NCBI GenBank assembly: GCA_024362935.1
Contig: JANCRA010000006.1
Coordinates: forward strand, 30,311,924 to 30,375,923
DNA length: 64,000 bases
Direction of reading: 5' to 3'
Origin: Setophaga petechia
Lineage: Eukaryota > Chordata > Aves > Passeriformes > Parulidae
Both the position numbers and the translations under genes were made by a program. This document shows positions 1 through 11,234 of the stretch, one piece after another; the first letter of the stretch is position 1; every line of letters begins with the position of its first letter. The notes below the pieces were generated by a model that was not told the DNA's origin, did no database searches, and was given only the letters and a program-made list of their open reading frames with translations.

Positions 1-924
1 TGGATCTGGGGCCTGGGGGGTGTGGGGTGGGCAGCACAGAGCAGGCAGCCAAGCCCAGCAGGAAGGGGCAGATCTCAATCCACAGTTTGGAGCTGGGCAC
101 GGGGGGCTGAGCAGAATTGCTGCTGTCTGTCCCCAAAGACAGACAAATTGCTGTCCCCAAATTGCTGCTGTCTGTCCACCTGAGTGAGCTTTGGCCCCAG
201 AAGCACTTCTCACAGAAAAGTGGGAGAGACAAAGTGGTGTAAAATAACCCCAAACCCCGTTGGTTCACCCTGGTGTCATCTCCACGGGGTTCTGACCCTG
301 GGGCTGTCACTGTCACCAGGCAGGACACAGAGGCTGCCCTGGTCCCTCTGCAGCTCTGCTGCTGCTCTCAGTGCCTGGGGCTCCTCAGCAGCCCCAGCAT
401 TTGTTTCCTTTGCCCTGTGCTGCTCTCAGCTCGCTGTGGTTTGTGTTATCTGCCTCAGGGAAGTTTATTTCTTTGAAACCTCTCAGTGGTCTGGCTACTG
501 CTGTGGCCAGTGGGAGGGGAAAAGTGCAGCCCTGCTGACATTGCTGATGTTTCCACTGCATTTCTCAGGGTGGAAAGTGTCTCAAAAGGACAAAGTTCAG
601 GGGTCTTCTGGCTTGACTTTCTCTCTGCATGTATCAAAGGCTGAAACTGTACAACACAGGGATGGAGCTGCTGCATCCAGAGCTTTCCAGGAAAGGCTGG
701 GAATTGCTGTCCTCCTCTGCTTGCTCCTGGGGCCGTGCTGCTCTCCTGGTGATGGGACATCCCAGTGGGGAGTGGGAAGCTCTTTGTGCAGCTGCCCCTG
801 CAGCCAAAGCAGCTGAGCACACCAGGGGCTTCCCTTGTGAGTGGGAGCAGCCTGGAGAGAGGCAGGGCACACAGGGAACCTTGTGAATGGATTCTGTGAT
901 GGTTCATGGATTGATCTCAGGGTG
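1..924. other. Unique GC-rich sequence, no gene recognised
   Basis: Overlapping reading frames of 60-210 codons occur on both strands, but none has a recognisable domain. They look like chance frames in GC-rich DNA. The right end, from about 900, runs into the LTR-like segment that follows. Confidence 0.5.
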
Positions 925-1325
925 CAAAAAGCCAACACAGCACAGGGGGTTTGCAGGGATAATCAAAACAAATGCAGCTTTATTGAGTGACCACAGCAAA
1001 ATGGGATAGAGGGATTAAGGGAGAGAAAAATATAGAGATAGAGAGAGAAAACAGAGAGAGAAAGAGGGGGATAGAGCTACCAAATGTAGAGATGAAGTCC
1101 TTTGGTCCAGTCCAGTCGAGGATCTGCCTGTTATGCTGGGGAGATCTCAGAGGGACAGCTCATCTGCACCCCAATTATACTCTTTTTCATTGGGGGAATA
1201 AATTTTGCAACCAAAACAAGGGTCTTCAGGGGGGAAGAATAGAAAGGGGGGTGCACAGAGTCCAAGCTAGGCAGCAGGTGAGAACCATTGTCTGCGTGGT
1301 CCAGTGGTCACAACCTGCAGGCAAA
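925..1325 (-). mobile_element. Probable ERV LTR fragment (LTR-I), minus strand
   Basis: Read on the minus strand, the left end contains a retroviral-type polyadenylation signal, CTCAATAAAGCTGC, near 985-998. It is followed by a short U5-like tail. The middle (1010-1075) is GA-rich. The phrase CCAAATGTAGAGAT near 1079 resembles the PBS/LTR junction phrase CCAGATGTAGAGAT at 4630. The right end meets a CR1 fragment. There is no coding content, and the boundaries and family are uncertain. Confidence 0.45.
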
Positions 1326-1450
1326 CAGAATCACAGAATCACAGAATTTCTAGGTTGGAAGAGACCTTTAAGATCATCGAGTCCAACCCATGTTCTAACA
1401 CCTCAACTAGATCATGGCACCAAGTGCCACATCCAGGTTTTTTTTAAACA
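1326..1450 (-). mobile_element. CR1 LINE 3' end, minus strand
   Basis: The segment opens with the doubled AATCACAG motif, the reverse complement of the CR1 3' terminal microsatellite. It continues with TTGGAAGAGACCTTTAAGAT and GAGTCCAACCC, the antisense of the CR1 3' UTR found throughout bird genomes. It is a 5'-truncated LINE insertion of about 120 bp with no coding capacity. Confidence 0.85.
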
Positions 1451-1497
1451 TCTTGCATTGGTCAGCTTTGGTCCCCCACACACCTGCCCCGGGTTGG

Positions 1498-2570
1498 GGG
1501 GTTCAGTCCCAGAGGGATGGGCAGGGGCACAATGGGGTGGGCAGGGGCACAGAGAGATGGGCAGGGGCACAGAGGGTGGGCAGGGGTACAGAGGGGTGGG
1601 GCATAAAGGGGTGGTCAGGGGCACAGAGGGATGGGCGGGGGCACAGAGGGATGGGCGGGGGCACAGAGGGTGGGCCGGGCACAGAGGGTGGGCAGGGGCA
1701 CAGAGGAGTGGGCAGGGGCACAGAGGGTGAGCATAGAGGGGTGGGCAGGGGTACAGAGGGTGAGCATAGAGGGGTGGGCAGGGGCACAGAGGGTGGGCAG
1801 GGGCACAATGGGGTGGGCAGGAACACAGAGGGTGGGCAAGGGCGCAGAGGGGTGGGCAGGGGCACAGAGGGTGGGCAGGGGCATAGAGGGGTGGGCAGGG
1901 GCACAGAGGGGTGCGCAGGGGCACAAAGGATGAGCAGGAGTACAGAGGGATGGGCAGGGACAGAGGGGTGAGCAGGGGTACAGAGGGTGGGCAGGGGCAC
2001 AGAGGGTGGGCAGGGGCACAGAGGGATGGGCAGGGCACAAAGGGGTGGACAGGGGTACAGAGGGTGAGCAGGGGCAAAATGGGGTGGGCAGGGGCACAGA
2101 GGGTGGGCAGGGGCACAGAGGGGTGGGCAGGAACACAGAGGGGTGGGCAGAGACACAGAGGGGTGGGCAGGGGCACAGAGGGGTGGGCAGGGGCACAGAG
2201 GGGTGGGCAGGGGTACAGAGGGTGGGTAGGGGCACAGAGGGATGGGTGGGGGCACAGAGGGTGAGCAGGGGCACAGAGGGGTGAGCAGGGGCACAGAGGG
2301 TGGGCAGGGGCACAGAGGGGTGAGCAGGGGCACAGAGGGGTGAGCAGGGGCACAGAGGGTGGGCAGGGGCACAGAGGGGTGAGCAGGGGCACAAAGGGGT
2401 GAGCAGGGGCACAGAGAGATGGGCAGGGGCACAGAGGGGTGAGCAGGGGCACAAAGGGGTGGGCAGGGGCACAGAGGGGTGGGCAGGGGTACAGAGGGTG
2501 GGCAGGGGCACAGAGGGGTGGGCAGGGGTACAGAGGGGTGGGCAGGGGCACAGAGGGGTGGGCACTGCTG
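1498..2570. repeat. G-rich minisatellite, 19-20 bp unit, about 54 copies
   Basis: The unit is close to GGGGTGGGCAGGGGCACAGA. It is repeated head to tail for about 1.07 kb with small variations (GGTG/GATG/GTGAGC, GCACA/GTACA). The plus strand is G-rich with closely spaced G-runs, so it could form G-quadruplexes. The unit contains no stop codon in most frames, so frames of more than 300 codons appear on both strands (for example Pro-Cys-Ala-His repeats on the minus strand). Because the unit mixes 19 and 20 bp, frames shift along the array, and I do not regard any as a gene. Confidence 0.95.
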
Positions 2571-2930
2571 TTACAAACACTTCTGGGCCTCCTGAGGAGG
2601 GCAGAGCTGGTGCAGGACCAGGCTGGGGCTCCCAGGTTTGCCCCTGGTCAGGGGCACAGGTGCCAGTGGGGTGTGGGGCTGGCTCTGCTCTGTGATCCTC
2701 CCTCAAACACCCCTGCAGTGCCCAGAGCAGAGCCATGCTGAGCTCCTGGGCTCTGCCTGCAGCCTGGGACTGAGCTCAGGGCAGGATTGGACCTTCTCAG
2801 TTCACAGGCTGCTTGTGCCACACCGACTTTATCACAGTCATCCCCTGATCTAGCAAATTAGCTGTTCATTTAAAGACATTTTTGCTAATTGCTACCATTA
2901 AATACTCAATGAGTGTTTAATGCTGCCATT
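2571..2930. other. Unique sequence between minisatellite and CR1
   Basis: No gene is seen. Positions 2850-2930 are AT-rich with TTAGC/GCTAAT and ATTAAA motifs and look like non-repetitive sequence. Confidence 0.4.
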
Positions 2931-3265
2931 GGGCTCTCTCAGGCTGAGAGAGTTGGGGTTGTTCAGCCTGGAGAAGTTTCCAGGGAGGCCTCAGAGCCCC
3001 TTCCAGTGCCAGAGAGCTGGGAAGGGACTCGTGACAAGAGCATGGAGTGACAGGAAAAAGGGGGAATGGCTTTAAACTGAAAGGGAGCAGGTTTAGATTG
3101 GACATTGGGAAGAAATTCCTCCCTGGCAGTGCCCAGAGAAGCTGTGGGTGCCCCATCCTGGAACTGCCTAAGGCCTGGTGTGATGGGACTTTGAGCAAGC
3201 AGGAGGGGTCCCTGCCATGAACTGGGGGTGCTGGAGCCAACTTTAGCCCAAACCACTCTGTGATT
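2931..3265 (+). mobile_element. CR1 LINE 3' fragment, plus strand
   Basis: The order of landmarks is that of the CR1 3' region: TTGTTCAGCCTGGAGAAG near 2959, CAGAGCCCCTTCCAGTGCC near 2992, GGAGTGACAGGA, GGGAAGAAATTCCTCCCTG near 3108, GCCCAGAGAAGCTGTGG near 3131, and CCAAACCACTCTGTGAT at the end. Compared with typical CR1 it has small internal deletions, including about 20 bp after CTCCCTG. It is an old, non-coding copy. Confidence 0.9.
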
Positions 3266-3734
3266 TTAATAGCTCTTGGGCTATATTTAAAATTTTAAAA
3301 ATAAAAAATAAATTATTGAAATTTAATCAGAACTTTCCAAGTTTTGTTCTCTCCCCAGCAAAGGAAGGGAAAGGGAATCCCAGGTGCAGCAGCAGGGTGA
3401 GCATTGGGATGTTTGGGTTTTCCTTGCCCTGCTTGCAGTGCTGTGAGCTGACATCCCCTCCCCTGATGGAGCAGCCTGGCTCAGGTGTGGAGGTGCCTCA
3501 GGGGTTCCAGCACCAGATATTTACAGAGATTTACAGGCTCCAGAGACCCCCTTCTGCAGAGAAATAGGCTGTAAAGAGGCTCCATCCCCTCTGCAGAGAA
3601 CGTGGCTGACAAGGGGTGAGGAGCCCAGGTCATGTCCTGATCAGAGATCTCTGGTCTGCTCCCTCTGCCTGGCACACAGCTCCTGTGGGCAGCTGTTTGG
3701 AGCAATTTAAAAACCGTGGTTTGAACTTCCAAAC
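3266..3734. other. Unique sequence, no gene recognised
   Basis: An A-rich stretch follows the CR1 end (3280-3330). The rest is mixed composition, and neither a coherent exon nor a repeat is visible. Confidence 0.4.
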
Positions 3735-4340
3735 TGTCCCACCCAGCTGCTGTCTGTGCTCGGGCACGCGCAGGATGGGTCGGGGCAGCCGCGGATCAAA
3801 GGACGAGTCTGGACTCTTGGATACTTCGGTCTCCAAATTGTTTATTATTTCTTATCTCACAGAGTTTTCCTCTCTGCCAGCCGGGATCTGACCAGCAAGG
3901 CAGCCAAGGGCACTCTGACCACCCACGGGGTGGTCGTGTCCTTTTATAATAAAAACTCCATACATCATATTTATCTTTTATCCCCAATACCTTTCACCCT
4001 TGGTAACAAGTGCACCTACACCACAAACCAATCCCCAAGTGCCAGCACCACCACAGAAGATGGAAGACAAGAAGAAGAAAGAAGAAGCATGAGACACGCC
4101 CTGATTCCTCCATCTTGTCTCCATAACCCCCCTGTACCAAAATCCCAAAATCCATATTTCACCCTGTGAATGTGTGATCCCTCCACCAAACTGTGCTCAT
4201 TCTCATGTCCTCACACACACCCTCAGAAGGGTCAAAGTGCAGCCACCAAGAATGTCTGGCAACATTCCAGGACCTCCGAGCCCCCCAAGGATTTGCTCAG
4301 TCATTCTGGACATTAGGAGCGATGTGCTGAGCTCCCACAC
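3735..4340 (-). mobile_element. Solo LTR or LTR fragment, family C, minus strand
   Basis: It aligns by eye with the LTR-C copy at 55444-56054. Shared landmarks in order are an antisense polyA signal (TTGTTTATTATTTC near 3838), GGGATCTGACCAGCAAGG, GGGGTGGTCGTGTCCTTTTAT, CCAATACCTTTCACC, a purine-rich GAAGATGGAAGACAAGAAG block near 4057, TCCTCCATCTTG and TTTCACCCTGTGA. Boundaries are approximate and no target duplication was found. It lies directly before the ERV leader at 4341-4634 but is a different family from the LTR at 4635, so it is probably a separate insertion. Confidence 0.65.
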
Positions 4341-4376
4341 CAAACTGCTGCTTTGCTTTTGCATTCCATGTTCATG

Positions 4377-4463
4377 TTATAAGTGGAGCTTTTTAGTACT
4401 CATGCTGGCTTCTCTCTTAGCAAGCATTTTCTCCAGCAGTGAGAGTCCTGCTTCTCTATCCAT
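4377..4463 (-). pseudogene. Possible gag N-terminal remnant
   Basis: A minus-strand ATG at 4463 opens a 28-codon frame that ends in a stop at 4377-4379. The peptide contains LLEKMLAKREASMS, which has the leucine/lysine-rich helix feel of retroviral Gag N-termini. Its position, about 150 nt downstream of a primer-binding site, is what one expects for gag. The frame is broken almost at once. The match is by feel and position only. Confidence 0.3.
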
Positions 4464-4614
4464 GACCTGAGTAAGTGATCTCACCCTGGCAGTCGTTGGC
4501 TGTCGTGATCAGTCTGGTCCAGCTACTCACCTGTTCCCCTTCTTTCTGTCACAGCTTCCCTCTTGGCTGTCCAACCAAAATTCTGAGGCTTTCTAAAATA
4601 GGGCTCAACGCCAG

Positions 4615-4632
4615 GTCCCTGTTTGGGCACCA
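4615..4632 (-). other. Retroviral primer-binding site, tRNA-Lys3-like
   Basis: The minus strand reads TGGTGCCCAAACAGGGAC. This is the tRNA-Lys3 primer-binding site (TGGCGCCCGAACAGGGAC) with two changes, both G-to-A/C-to-T type transitions. It lies two bases from the TG start of the adjoining reversed LTR (TGTAGAGATAAGG at 4635), exactly the spacing of a 5' LTR-PBS junction. Confidence 0.75.
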
Positions 4633-4634
4633 GA

Positions 4635-5060
4635 TGTAGAGATAAGGGGTTTAGAAGGGGTCTGGAGTCAAGAAGGGACTCAGGATGAGGTATGCATCTT
4701 ATTACTGCTTGATAGGTTCTTTTATACTGTTCAATAGGTTCTTTTATATTGTTAGTTGTCCATGTGGCTTTAGCTGACATTTTTTTGGTTACAAATATCT
4801 GTTTATGTAGCTTTACTGATTGGTGCAGCCAGCTGTTCATGCTCCTGCTTACTTCTGCAATGGTTCTGCCTTGTGGTTTACTGACAGTCTGCTAGTGGGC
4901 CAGGAGGCATTGAGTAACTGAACAACTTCTCTTTATGGCCTGGCCAAGGGCATTTCAAGGACTGTCTGCTGCCTTTCAGGCCTGGTTATACACTCCTTGC
5001 AGATAACCATGCCATTTCTCCATCAGCCAGGCCTGTATGCTCTCTGCACAACAAGTCTCT
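4635..5060 (-). mobile_element. 5' LTR of the Lys3-type ERV (LTR-J), minus strand
   Basis: It starts with TGTAGAGATAAGG immediately after the primer-binding site. It contains a 21-24 bp internal tandem (TAGGTTCTTTTATA repeated at about 4715-4750). The right end is placed near the CACAACA at about 5047-5053, but this is uncertain because no target duplication was found. It has no coding content. Confidence 0.55.
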
Positions 5061-5165
5061 AAGCTCTCTTCACCTTCTGGTGCTTGGAGGAAGCTGGAGG
5101 ATGCACAGAGGGGACAAAGCAAGAGAACCTGGGGACATGGTGGCAGCCACCAAGGCTGCCATGCT

Positions 5166-5781
5166 TGTGAAAAACGCCAATCACTTGCTTTTGAAATTGT
5201 TGTAAGTTTAATAGTAATAAAATGGTTATAAAAATAGTAATACAATTAGAGTCATAATAATTTGGACAATTTAAATCAGGACAATATGAGACAATAAAAA
5301 CAAAGAGTTACAGACATCCAGGTACCTTTTTCTGGGCATCATGAGCCTGAAAAAGGACACCTGTTAACAAAGGATTAACCCTTAAAAACAACAGCCTGTT
5401 GCATATTCATACACTTCATACATGATGTATAAATTCCATTCAAACACAAGATTCTGTCTGGGCAGTGTCAACTTCTTCCTTCTAATCCTAACAGCACCTT
5501 CAAGGTGAGAAGAAGTTCATTTCTTCTGATAAGAAGGCAATAAATTCTCTTTCTCTGAAAGATTTAGGTGTCCTGTGGCTGCTATCTCACTGCAAGACCT
5601 TTCTGTTAAACAAAGCATCCTACATAGCACAGTTCCTATTTTAACAATTTTTTATAACCTAAGACTATATTTAACACAGTACTTAAGAGAATTAATACAG
5701 CATTACTTCCTAACACAACACATATAATATTCATTTTAATGTTTTTGGAAAGCCAATCATAAAATCCATGCATTTTTCACA
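5166..5781 (-). mobile_element. Solo LTR, family A, minus strand
   Basis: This 616-bp element begins TGTGAAAAACGCC and ends TTTTTCACA, giving inverted ends of at least 9 bp. It is the reverse complement of the copies at 10025, 18841 and 22409. Shared internal landmarks include GGATTAACCCTTAAAAACAACAG, TGATGTATAAATTCC and GTGTCCTGTGGCTGCTATCTC. TGCT occurs at both flanks (5162-5165 and 5783-5786), with one extra base on the right, so the target duplication is doubtful. Confidence 0.85.
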
Positions 5782-8700
5782 CTGCTCAAGAGTGCTGGTA
5801 GGGGCATTGGGGCTGAAGGCAGAGTTTTCAGCAGCCATACAACCACTGAACTCTTTGAAAAACCCCCAAAGCCTAAAAATGGCATTTGGCAGCAGCATTT
5901 TAATCTCAGCTGCCTGCATGGGAGCCCTGGGATTGCAGGCACTGAGGAGAAGCTGCCTGGGTGTAGGAATGTGCCCCTCTTAACAGAGTGACAAAACTAT
6001 CTTTTGTCCCCTCAAAAAGGAAAGAACTCCAGAAGTTTCTCTGCTTCTCATAGGCTTGGGGGACTTCACCTCAAGGATAGCTAATTAGACAGAAGCTAAA
6101 AAATTCTTTTTCTACTAAGATCTACTAAGTTCTACTAAGTTGCCTGGGCAACTTAGTAGAAAAAGAAGATAACAAAGAAATTAATGGCTTTTGTGAGGTG
6201 TTTTACCAAGAACAAAGACCTCAGGCACCTGGCTCAGTTTTTCTGTGCTTGTTATTTTGCCTTTTATTAAACCTTGTTGTTTCCAACACTGCAACAGCAA
6301 CCATCTTGCTGATTTTTAAGCCTCCAAAGGTAGCTGAGCTATCTTGGGTGTGTTATAGACCTCCTACAGAGCTTATGAGACCTGGCTTGAGAGGCTCCTG
6401 TATCACCTGGGAGCCCTGGGGCTGCAGGACTGAGGAGAAGCTGCCTGGCTCCCTGCAGAGCCTGTGGTGGGGCCGTGCCCAGCACCAGAAATGTGTGTGG
6501 CAATGGTGACAGGGGGGAGCTTGTCCCCCCACCAGCCCACAGCCACTGAGAGAGAGAGAATAATGTTCTAGGAATGATGTGGCTTAGAGAAAATAAATTC
6601 ATGGTTTCTGCCTTAAAGCCTTGTCTCTCCAGGAACACCACTTAGACAGCAATTGTTCCTTCTTTGTATAGCCTTCTTTGGAAGACTGACCTTTTCTTGT
6701 CACCAAACTGCTCTTCTTTGTTTTCTTGCAACTCTTTTCTAGTGGTTTGTGCCCTCTGTAATTCGGGTACCACTGTTGAACACTTTGCTTTTGCTCTCAG
6801 GGTGTGAAAATCTCGTGCAGAACTACTGAATCACCTGCAGGCAGAACCCATCACGTAACTGGTGTGGAAATTCAGCCTTTCTTTAACTGCTTTTTACTCA
6901 TCTCATTCTTTACTTCTGATTTCCTCTGTGACCATAAAAAAAAAAAAAAAGAAGAAGAAGATAGCTACCCCTCTCCTGAAGACCTACTTTTTAAAAGTGC
7001 TATTTCCTGTGGTCTCTAGGAGCACATTAACACAGAAATGTGAAGCATCTCTGTTCTTTCTGGCTCGGTGTGAAAGGGCTGGGCAGTGAGGCTCTGTGGT
7101 GATTTCCAGTAAACCCTCAGCAGGACCTGCTGGGAACCCCTCCTTCCCTGGGCCCTGTCAGAGATGCAGATGGAAATGTTATTTTTCCCCCTCAGCATCC
7201 CTGTGAGCAGGGCTGATGCACTCAGAGTGTGCTACAGGACAGACGCCTGCTGGCTGCACACACCTCTCTGTGCTTGAAATCTCAGTATTGGGCCGACCCC
7301 AGACAGCTCCCCACAGCCACCCTCACTGCCCCTCCTGAGCAGCACAGAAAATACATTGGAAAGGCTCATGGTAAATAAATGCAGGTAGAGAACTTATCCT
7401 CACTGCCTAAACACACTCAGCTGGGGAAACCAATTTATTGTCAGCTCAGAGAGGCTTGCATGGTGAGAAACAAAGACAAAGCAACGCCTTCCACACACCT
7501 CCAGCTCTTTTTCCCCCCTTCCTGCCTTCATTCCCAGCTCCTCTGCCTCTCCCAGCTGATAAAACAGCTCCCTGCCCTTCCTCCTCCTCATGCTCTCCCC
7601 TGCCATGGTGTGGATCCTGGAAGGCATTCATGGGAAGGGAGGTGTTGGGGTGGGCACCAGGAGGCTCTGGAGGTGGAGACAGGCAGGGCTGTGCTGGCAC
7701 AGTGGGTGACATGTGGCTGAGCTGCTAGAAGCTGTGGCAAACGGTCTGTGTGGAAAATGACACTCATTATTTATTAATAAATGCTGTCATTGTCTGCAGA
7801 CAGGAATTTTCCTCCTCAAATGAAGCAAACCTACCCACAATACAACTTACAGCCAGCCAGGGCAGGTAAAATGTCAGCACTTCAGGCAGGACCCTTGAAC
7901 TGTGCTGCATTTAAATTGGCAAGGAAATGGAATGTAATTGCTCTGCAATTGATGTAATGCTTTTATTTCCCATCTTAGTGAGTCCCCCAATTTCACTCTT
8001 AGAGCCTGAAGGCCTGAAGGACTTCTATGGAATTTCTGTTTGGTTTGTGGCTCTGTCTGGAGCCACCTGAGCTGCTGCAGATGCACCAAGCCAAGCCCTC
8101 AGACGTGTGCTGAGGAGAGGGTGATGGCCTGAGCTCTGCCAAAAGTCAAATTTCTGTGCTAGTGGCTGGAAGGGAAAGCCTGGATAGAAACTAAGAAATG
8201 CTTCTTTTCAGTGAGGAACAATTCAGGGCAAGGAGGGAGAACAAAACAGATATAAAATGTTTCCCTTCAGTGCCTGGTACTTTGAGGACTCTGATCTGAC
8301 TCTCAGAGTGCCCTTTGTGAGTTACAATTTCAGCAGAAGGGTGATGCCTTAGGATTTTAGCTTTTCTATTTTTCATATATTTGTAATCTTTGTGCAATTT
8401 TTAAGTGTATAGCTCTAAACTCCATACACAGTGTGAGCTGCTCCTTTCCCATTTTGGGCAGACAGGACAATTCCTCTCCAGGCCTGGCAATCAAGGAACC
8501 TCACTGCCTCAGGCCCTGAGAAATGTAACTAAAAGTGAGTTGGGGGGAGCAAACTTGGGGTAAATGACTCCATTACCTGAAGCTGTAATTGGAAGAGTAA
8601 CCCCCAATATGGAAATGGTCCAAACTTAAAAAAGTATGAAACCTGTGACCCATCATCCATTTTGGGTGTAGCCCCTGGGAGGCTTTGTGTGCCCTAAATG

Positions 8701-9159
8701 CACCTGAAGGCCCTTCAATAAATAGAACAGCTTTTTATTCCCTGTATTTTATCTGGCCTCTGTTTTTAGGGAGCCTCAAAAGGCATCCAGGGGAGCAGGA
8801 CAGAGGTGTGGCCACAGGCACCAAGGCTGCAGGACACCCAGGGGCTGGAGGCAGGGCCGTGAGGGCAGGCCCAGGATGGGCACAGCTTGGGCAGGGCTCC
8901 ATGCTGGCTGCAGGCTCTGCCAGCACATCCCTGGTGGCACAGGGAGGGCTGGGCAGCTCCCAGCTGACACCTATCCCCGTGTCCCTGTGTCCTGCTGCTG
9001 CAGGAGGAGCTGTGACAGCCCCTCAGCTGCAGGGCTGGTGTGGCACCGTGACACAGGGGGGTGCAGGACAGCCTGGGGACACCGAGGCTGATTCATCAAC
9101 ATTTGCATCCTGCAAACCACTGGGGAGGGTGAGTCACAGCTGCTGTGCTGAGGGCTGGG
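5782..9159. other. Unique sequence, no gene recognised
   Basis: Only short unrelated reading frames are present. A poly-A tract running into GAA repeats lies at 6925-6962. A direct repeat of TCTACTAAG units is at 6115-6140. An AT-rich patch near 7755-7790 (TTATTTATTAATAAATG) is unique-looking. Nothing else is identifiable. Confidence 0.4.
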
Positions 9160-9665
9160 GGACACAGCCCATCCTCCCATGGGGACAAGGTGCATCCTTC
9201 TATGGGGACACAGCCCATCCTCCCATGGGGACAGAGCCCAACCTTCCATAAGGATGAAGTCCATCCTCCCACGGGGACAAGGTGCATCCTTCTATGGGGA
9301 CAGAGCCCATCCTCCCGTGGGGACAAGGTGCATCCTCCCATGAGGACAGAGCCCATCCTCCTGTGGGGACAGAGCCCAACCTTCCCTAAGGATGAAGCCC
9401 ATCCTCCCACGGGGACAAGGTCCATCCTTCTATGGGGACAGAGCCCAACCTTCCCCAAGGATGAAGCCCATCCTCCCACAGGGACAAGGTCCATCCTTCT
9501 ATGGGGACAGAGCCCATCCTTCCACAGGGACAAGGTCCATCCTCCCATGGGGACAGAGCCCATCCTTCCACAGGGACAAGTTCCATCCTTCCATGGGGAC
9601 AAGGTCCATCCTCCCATGGGGACAGAGCCCATCCTTCCACAGGGATGAAGCCCATCCTCCCACAA
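9160..9665. repeat. Minisatellite, about 24-bp unit, about 21 copies
   Basis: The unit is close to CCATCCTCCCATGGGGACAG plus AGCC or AGGT. Variants switch between CTCCCATG/TTCTATGG and AGAGCCC/AAGGTGC. The unit length is a multiple of three, so several frames stay open on both strands (minus-strand Gly-Trp-rich repeats; plus-strand His-Pro-Gly-Gln repeats). These are a product of the array and not evidence of a protein. Confidence 0.92.
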
Positions 9666-10019
9666 AGGCTGGACTGCTGGAGCCTTCCCTGCCCCAGGTG
9701 CTCTGGCTCCATGGCCTGTGCTGAGCTGAGGCCCCTTTGGCAGCTCCTTCCTCCCTGGTCCTGCAGCAGGGCCATTCCCTGTGAGCAGGGATGGTGCTGA
9801 GGGTGTCCAGCCCCCTCCATGCACTGTGTTCCCCAGCCTGGAGAGCTCCACGTGTCCTGCAGGGCTGTGGTGACCACCCCTGATGCTCCCTGGAGGGTGG
9901 GAGGTGACAATCAGAGGCTTCCATGTCACCTGGTGGTGGCAGGGGCAGGAGCTCTGGGGTGGGATGACATCTGGCAGCACTCTGCTCTGCTTGTCAGCCC
10001 TGCCTGGCACAGGAGGCTG
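9666..10019. other. Unique GC-rich flank
   Basis: No gene or repeat is recognised. It separates the minisatellite from an LTR-A insertion. Confidence 0.4.
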
Positions 10020-10024
10020 GGCAG

Positions 10025-10637
10025 TGTGGAAAATGCATGTATTTTATGATCAGCTTTTTGCAAATATTAAAATGAATATTATGTGTGTTGTGTTAGAAAG
10101 TAATGCTGTGTTAATTCTCTTAAGTACTGTGTTAAATATAGTTTTGGGTTATAAAATAAAAGTTAAAATAGAAACTGTGCTATGTAGGTTACTTTCTTAA
10201 AAGAAAGGACTCACAGTGAGATAGCAGCCACAGGACACCTGAATCTTTCAGAGAAAGGGAATTTATTGCTCCATCATCAGAAGAAATGAACTTCTTCCCA
10301 CCTTGAAGGCACTGTCAGGATTAGAAGGAAGAAGCTGACACTGCCCAGACAGAATCCTGTGTTTGAATGGAATTTATGCATCACTAATGAGGTGTATAAA
10401 TATGCAACAGGCTGTTGTTTTTAAGGGTTAATCCTCTGTTAATGTGGGTCCTTTTTCGGGCTTGTGCTGTCCAGAAAAGGTACCCAGACATCTGTAACTC
10501 TTTGTATTTTTGTGTCATATTGTCCTAATCCAAATTGTCCAAATTATTATTACTCTAATAATATTACTACTTTTATGGCCATTTTATTACTATTAAACTT
10601 TTAAAATTCTAAAAACAAGTGATTGGCGTTTTTCACA
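10025..10637 (+). mobile_element. Solo LTR, family A, with 5-bp target duplication
   Basis: The element runs from TGTGGAAAATGC to GGCGTTTTTCACA (613 bp). It is flanked by GGCAG on both sides (10020-10024 and 10638-10642). A TATAAATA box is visible at 10395-10402. Only one LTR remains, so the provirus was probably lost by LTR-LTR recombination. A 5-bp target duplication is typical of ERVL-type elements; this class assignment is inference. Confidence 0.9.
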
Positions 10638-10642
10638 GGCAG

Positions 10643-11234
10643 GGGCTCCCCAGAGAGCCTCTCTCCCCTCCTGATCCCATGGCTCAGGGCCAGGTCCCAG
10701 CTAGAACTGTCCCTCTCTGTCTCTGCTCTCAGGGTGATGCTCCCAGGCAGGGAAGGGCTCCTGCAGCAGCCAGGGAAGAGGAGGGGATGTGCAGGAGGGG
10801 AGGAACAGCCCCTGCCCACTGCAGGCACCTCTGGGGTGACAGACCTCTTCCAGCTGCAGGTGCTCCTCACCATCCCCAGGGACGCCTCTCTGCCACCTGG
10901 AAGGGACAAAATCAGCAGCAGGGGTGACAAACAGCTCAGGGCCTGATGGCACAGCCAACACAAACAGAAAATGTCTCTGTTGGCTGGTAAGGCAGCTACA
11001 GGAAGCCAAGGCATGGTGGGCAGGAAGCAGAGGTTACTGAGGGCAGGGACAGGACAGCCAGTGGGGGCTGTGTGCTTCTGGTGCTGCTGCTGCTCATCCT
11101 CTGTGCTCCAGAGCTGTCAGCACCTCAATCCCTGACAGGGGAGCCTCAAAAGGCTTCCTGAGGGCAGCAGGGATGAGGCACAGCTGGCTCTGCTCTGCAT
11201 TCTGCACCTCCAGCCATGGTTGGACAAGTTTTGT
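10643..11234. other. Unique GC-rich sequence
   Basis: Overlapping frames of about 100-137 codons occur in several phases, but none has recognisable features. No repeat is evident. Confidence 0.4.

Larger units (their letters stand above)
4341..4634 (-). mobile_element. ERV leader and start of internal region, minus strand
   Basis: On the minus strand, this reads from a primer-binding site (4615-4632) into a leader. The leader has a possible splice donor, AACAGGTGAGTAG, near 4525-4537, followed by a short gag-like frame at 4377-4463. Everything beyond is lost or replaced by the LTR-C fragment on the left. It represents the 5' end of an old provirus lying in reverse. Confidence 0.5.

Noticed and set aside
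184..816. Frame of 210 codons on the plus strand
   Set aside because: GC-rich DNA with overlapping frames on both strands, no motif and no exon borders.
1412..2551. Minus-strand frame of 379 codons, and similar frames of 300-373 codons in other phases
   Set aside because: It lies almost wholly inside the 19-20 bp minisatellite, whose units lack stop codons in most frames. The overlapping long frames in several phases on the same DNA are the mark of a repeat artefact.
3735..5060. A complete reversed provirus with LTR-C as 3' LTR and LTR-J as 5' LTR
   Set aside because: The two LTRs do not resemble each other, so they cannot be a pair. They are more likely two separate fragments.
9096..10010. 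Minus-strand frame of 304 codons
   Set aside because: Two thirds of it is the 24-bp minisatellite and the rest has no recognisable protein feature.
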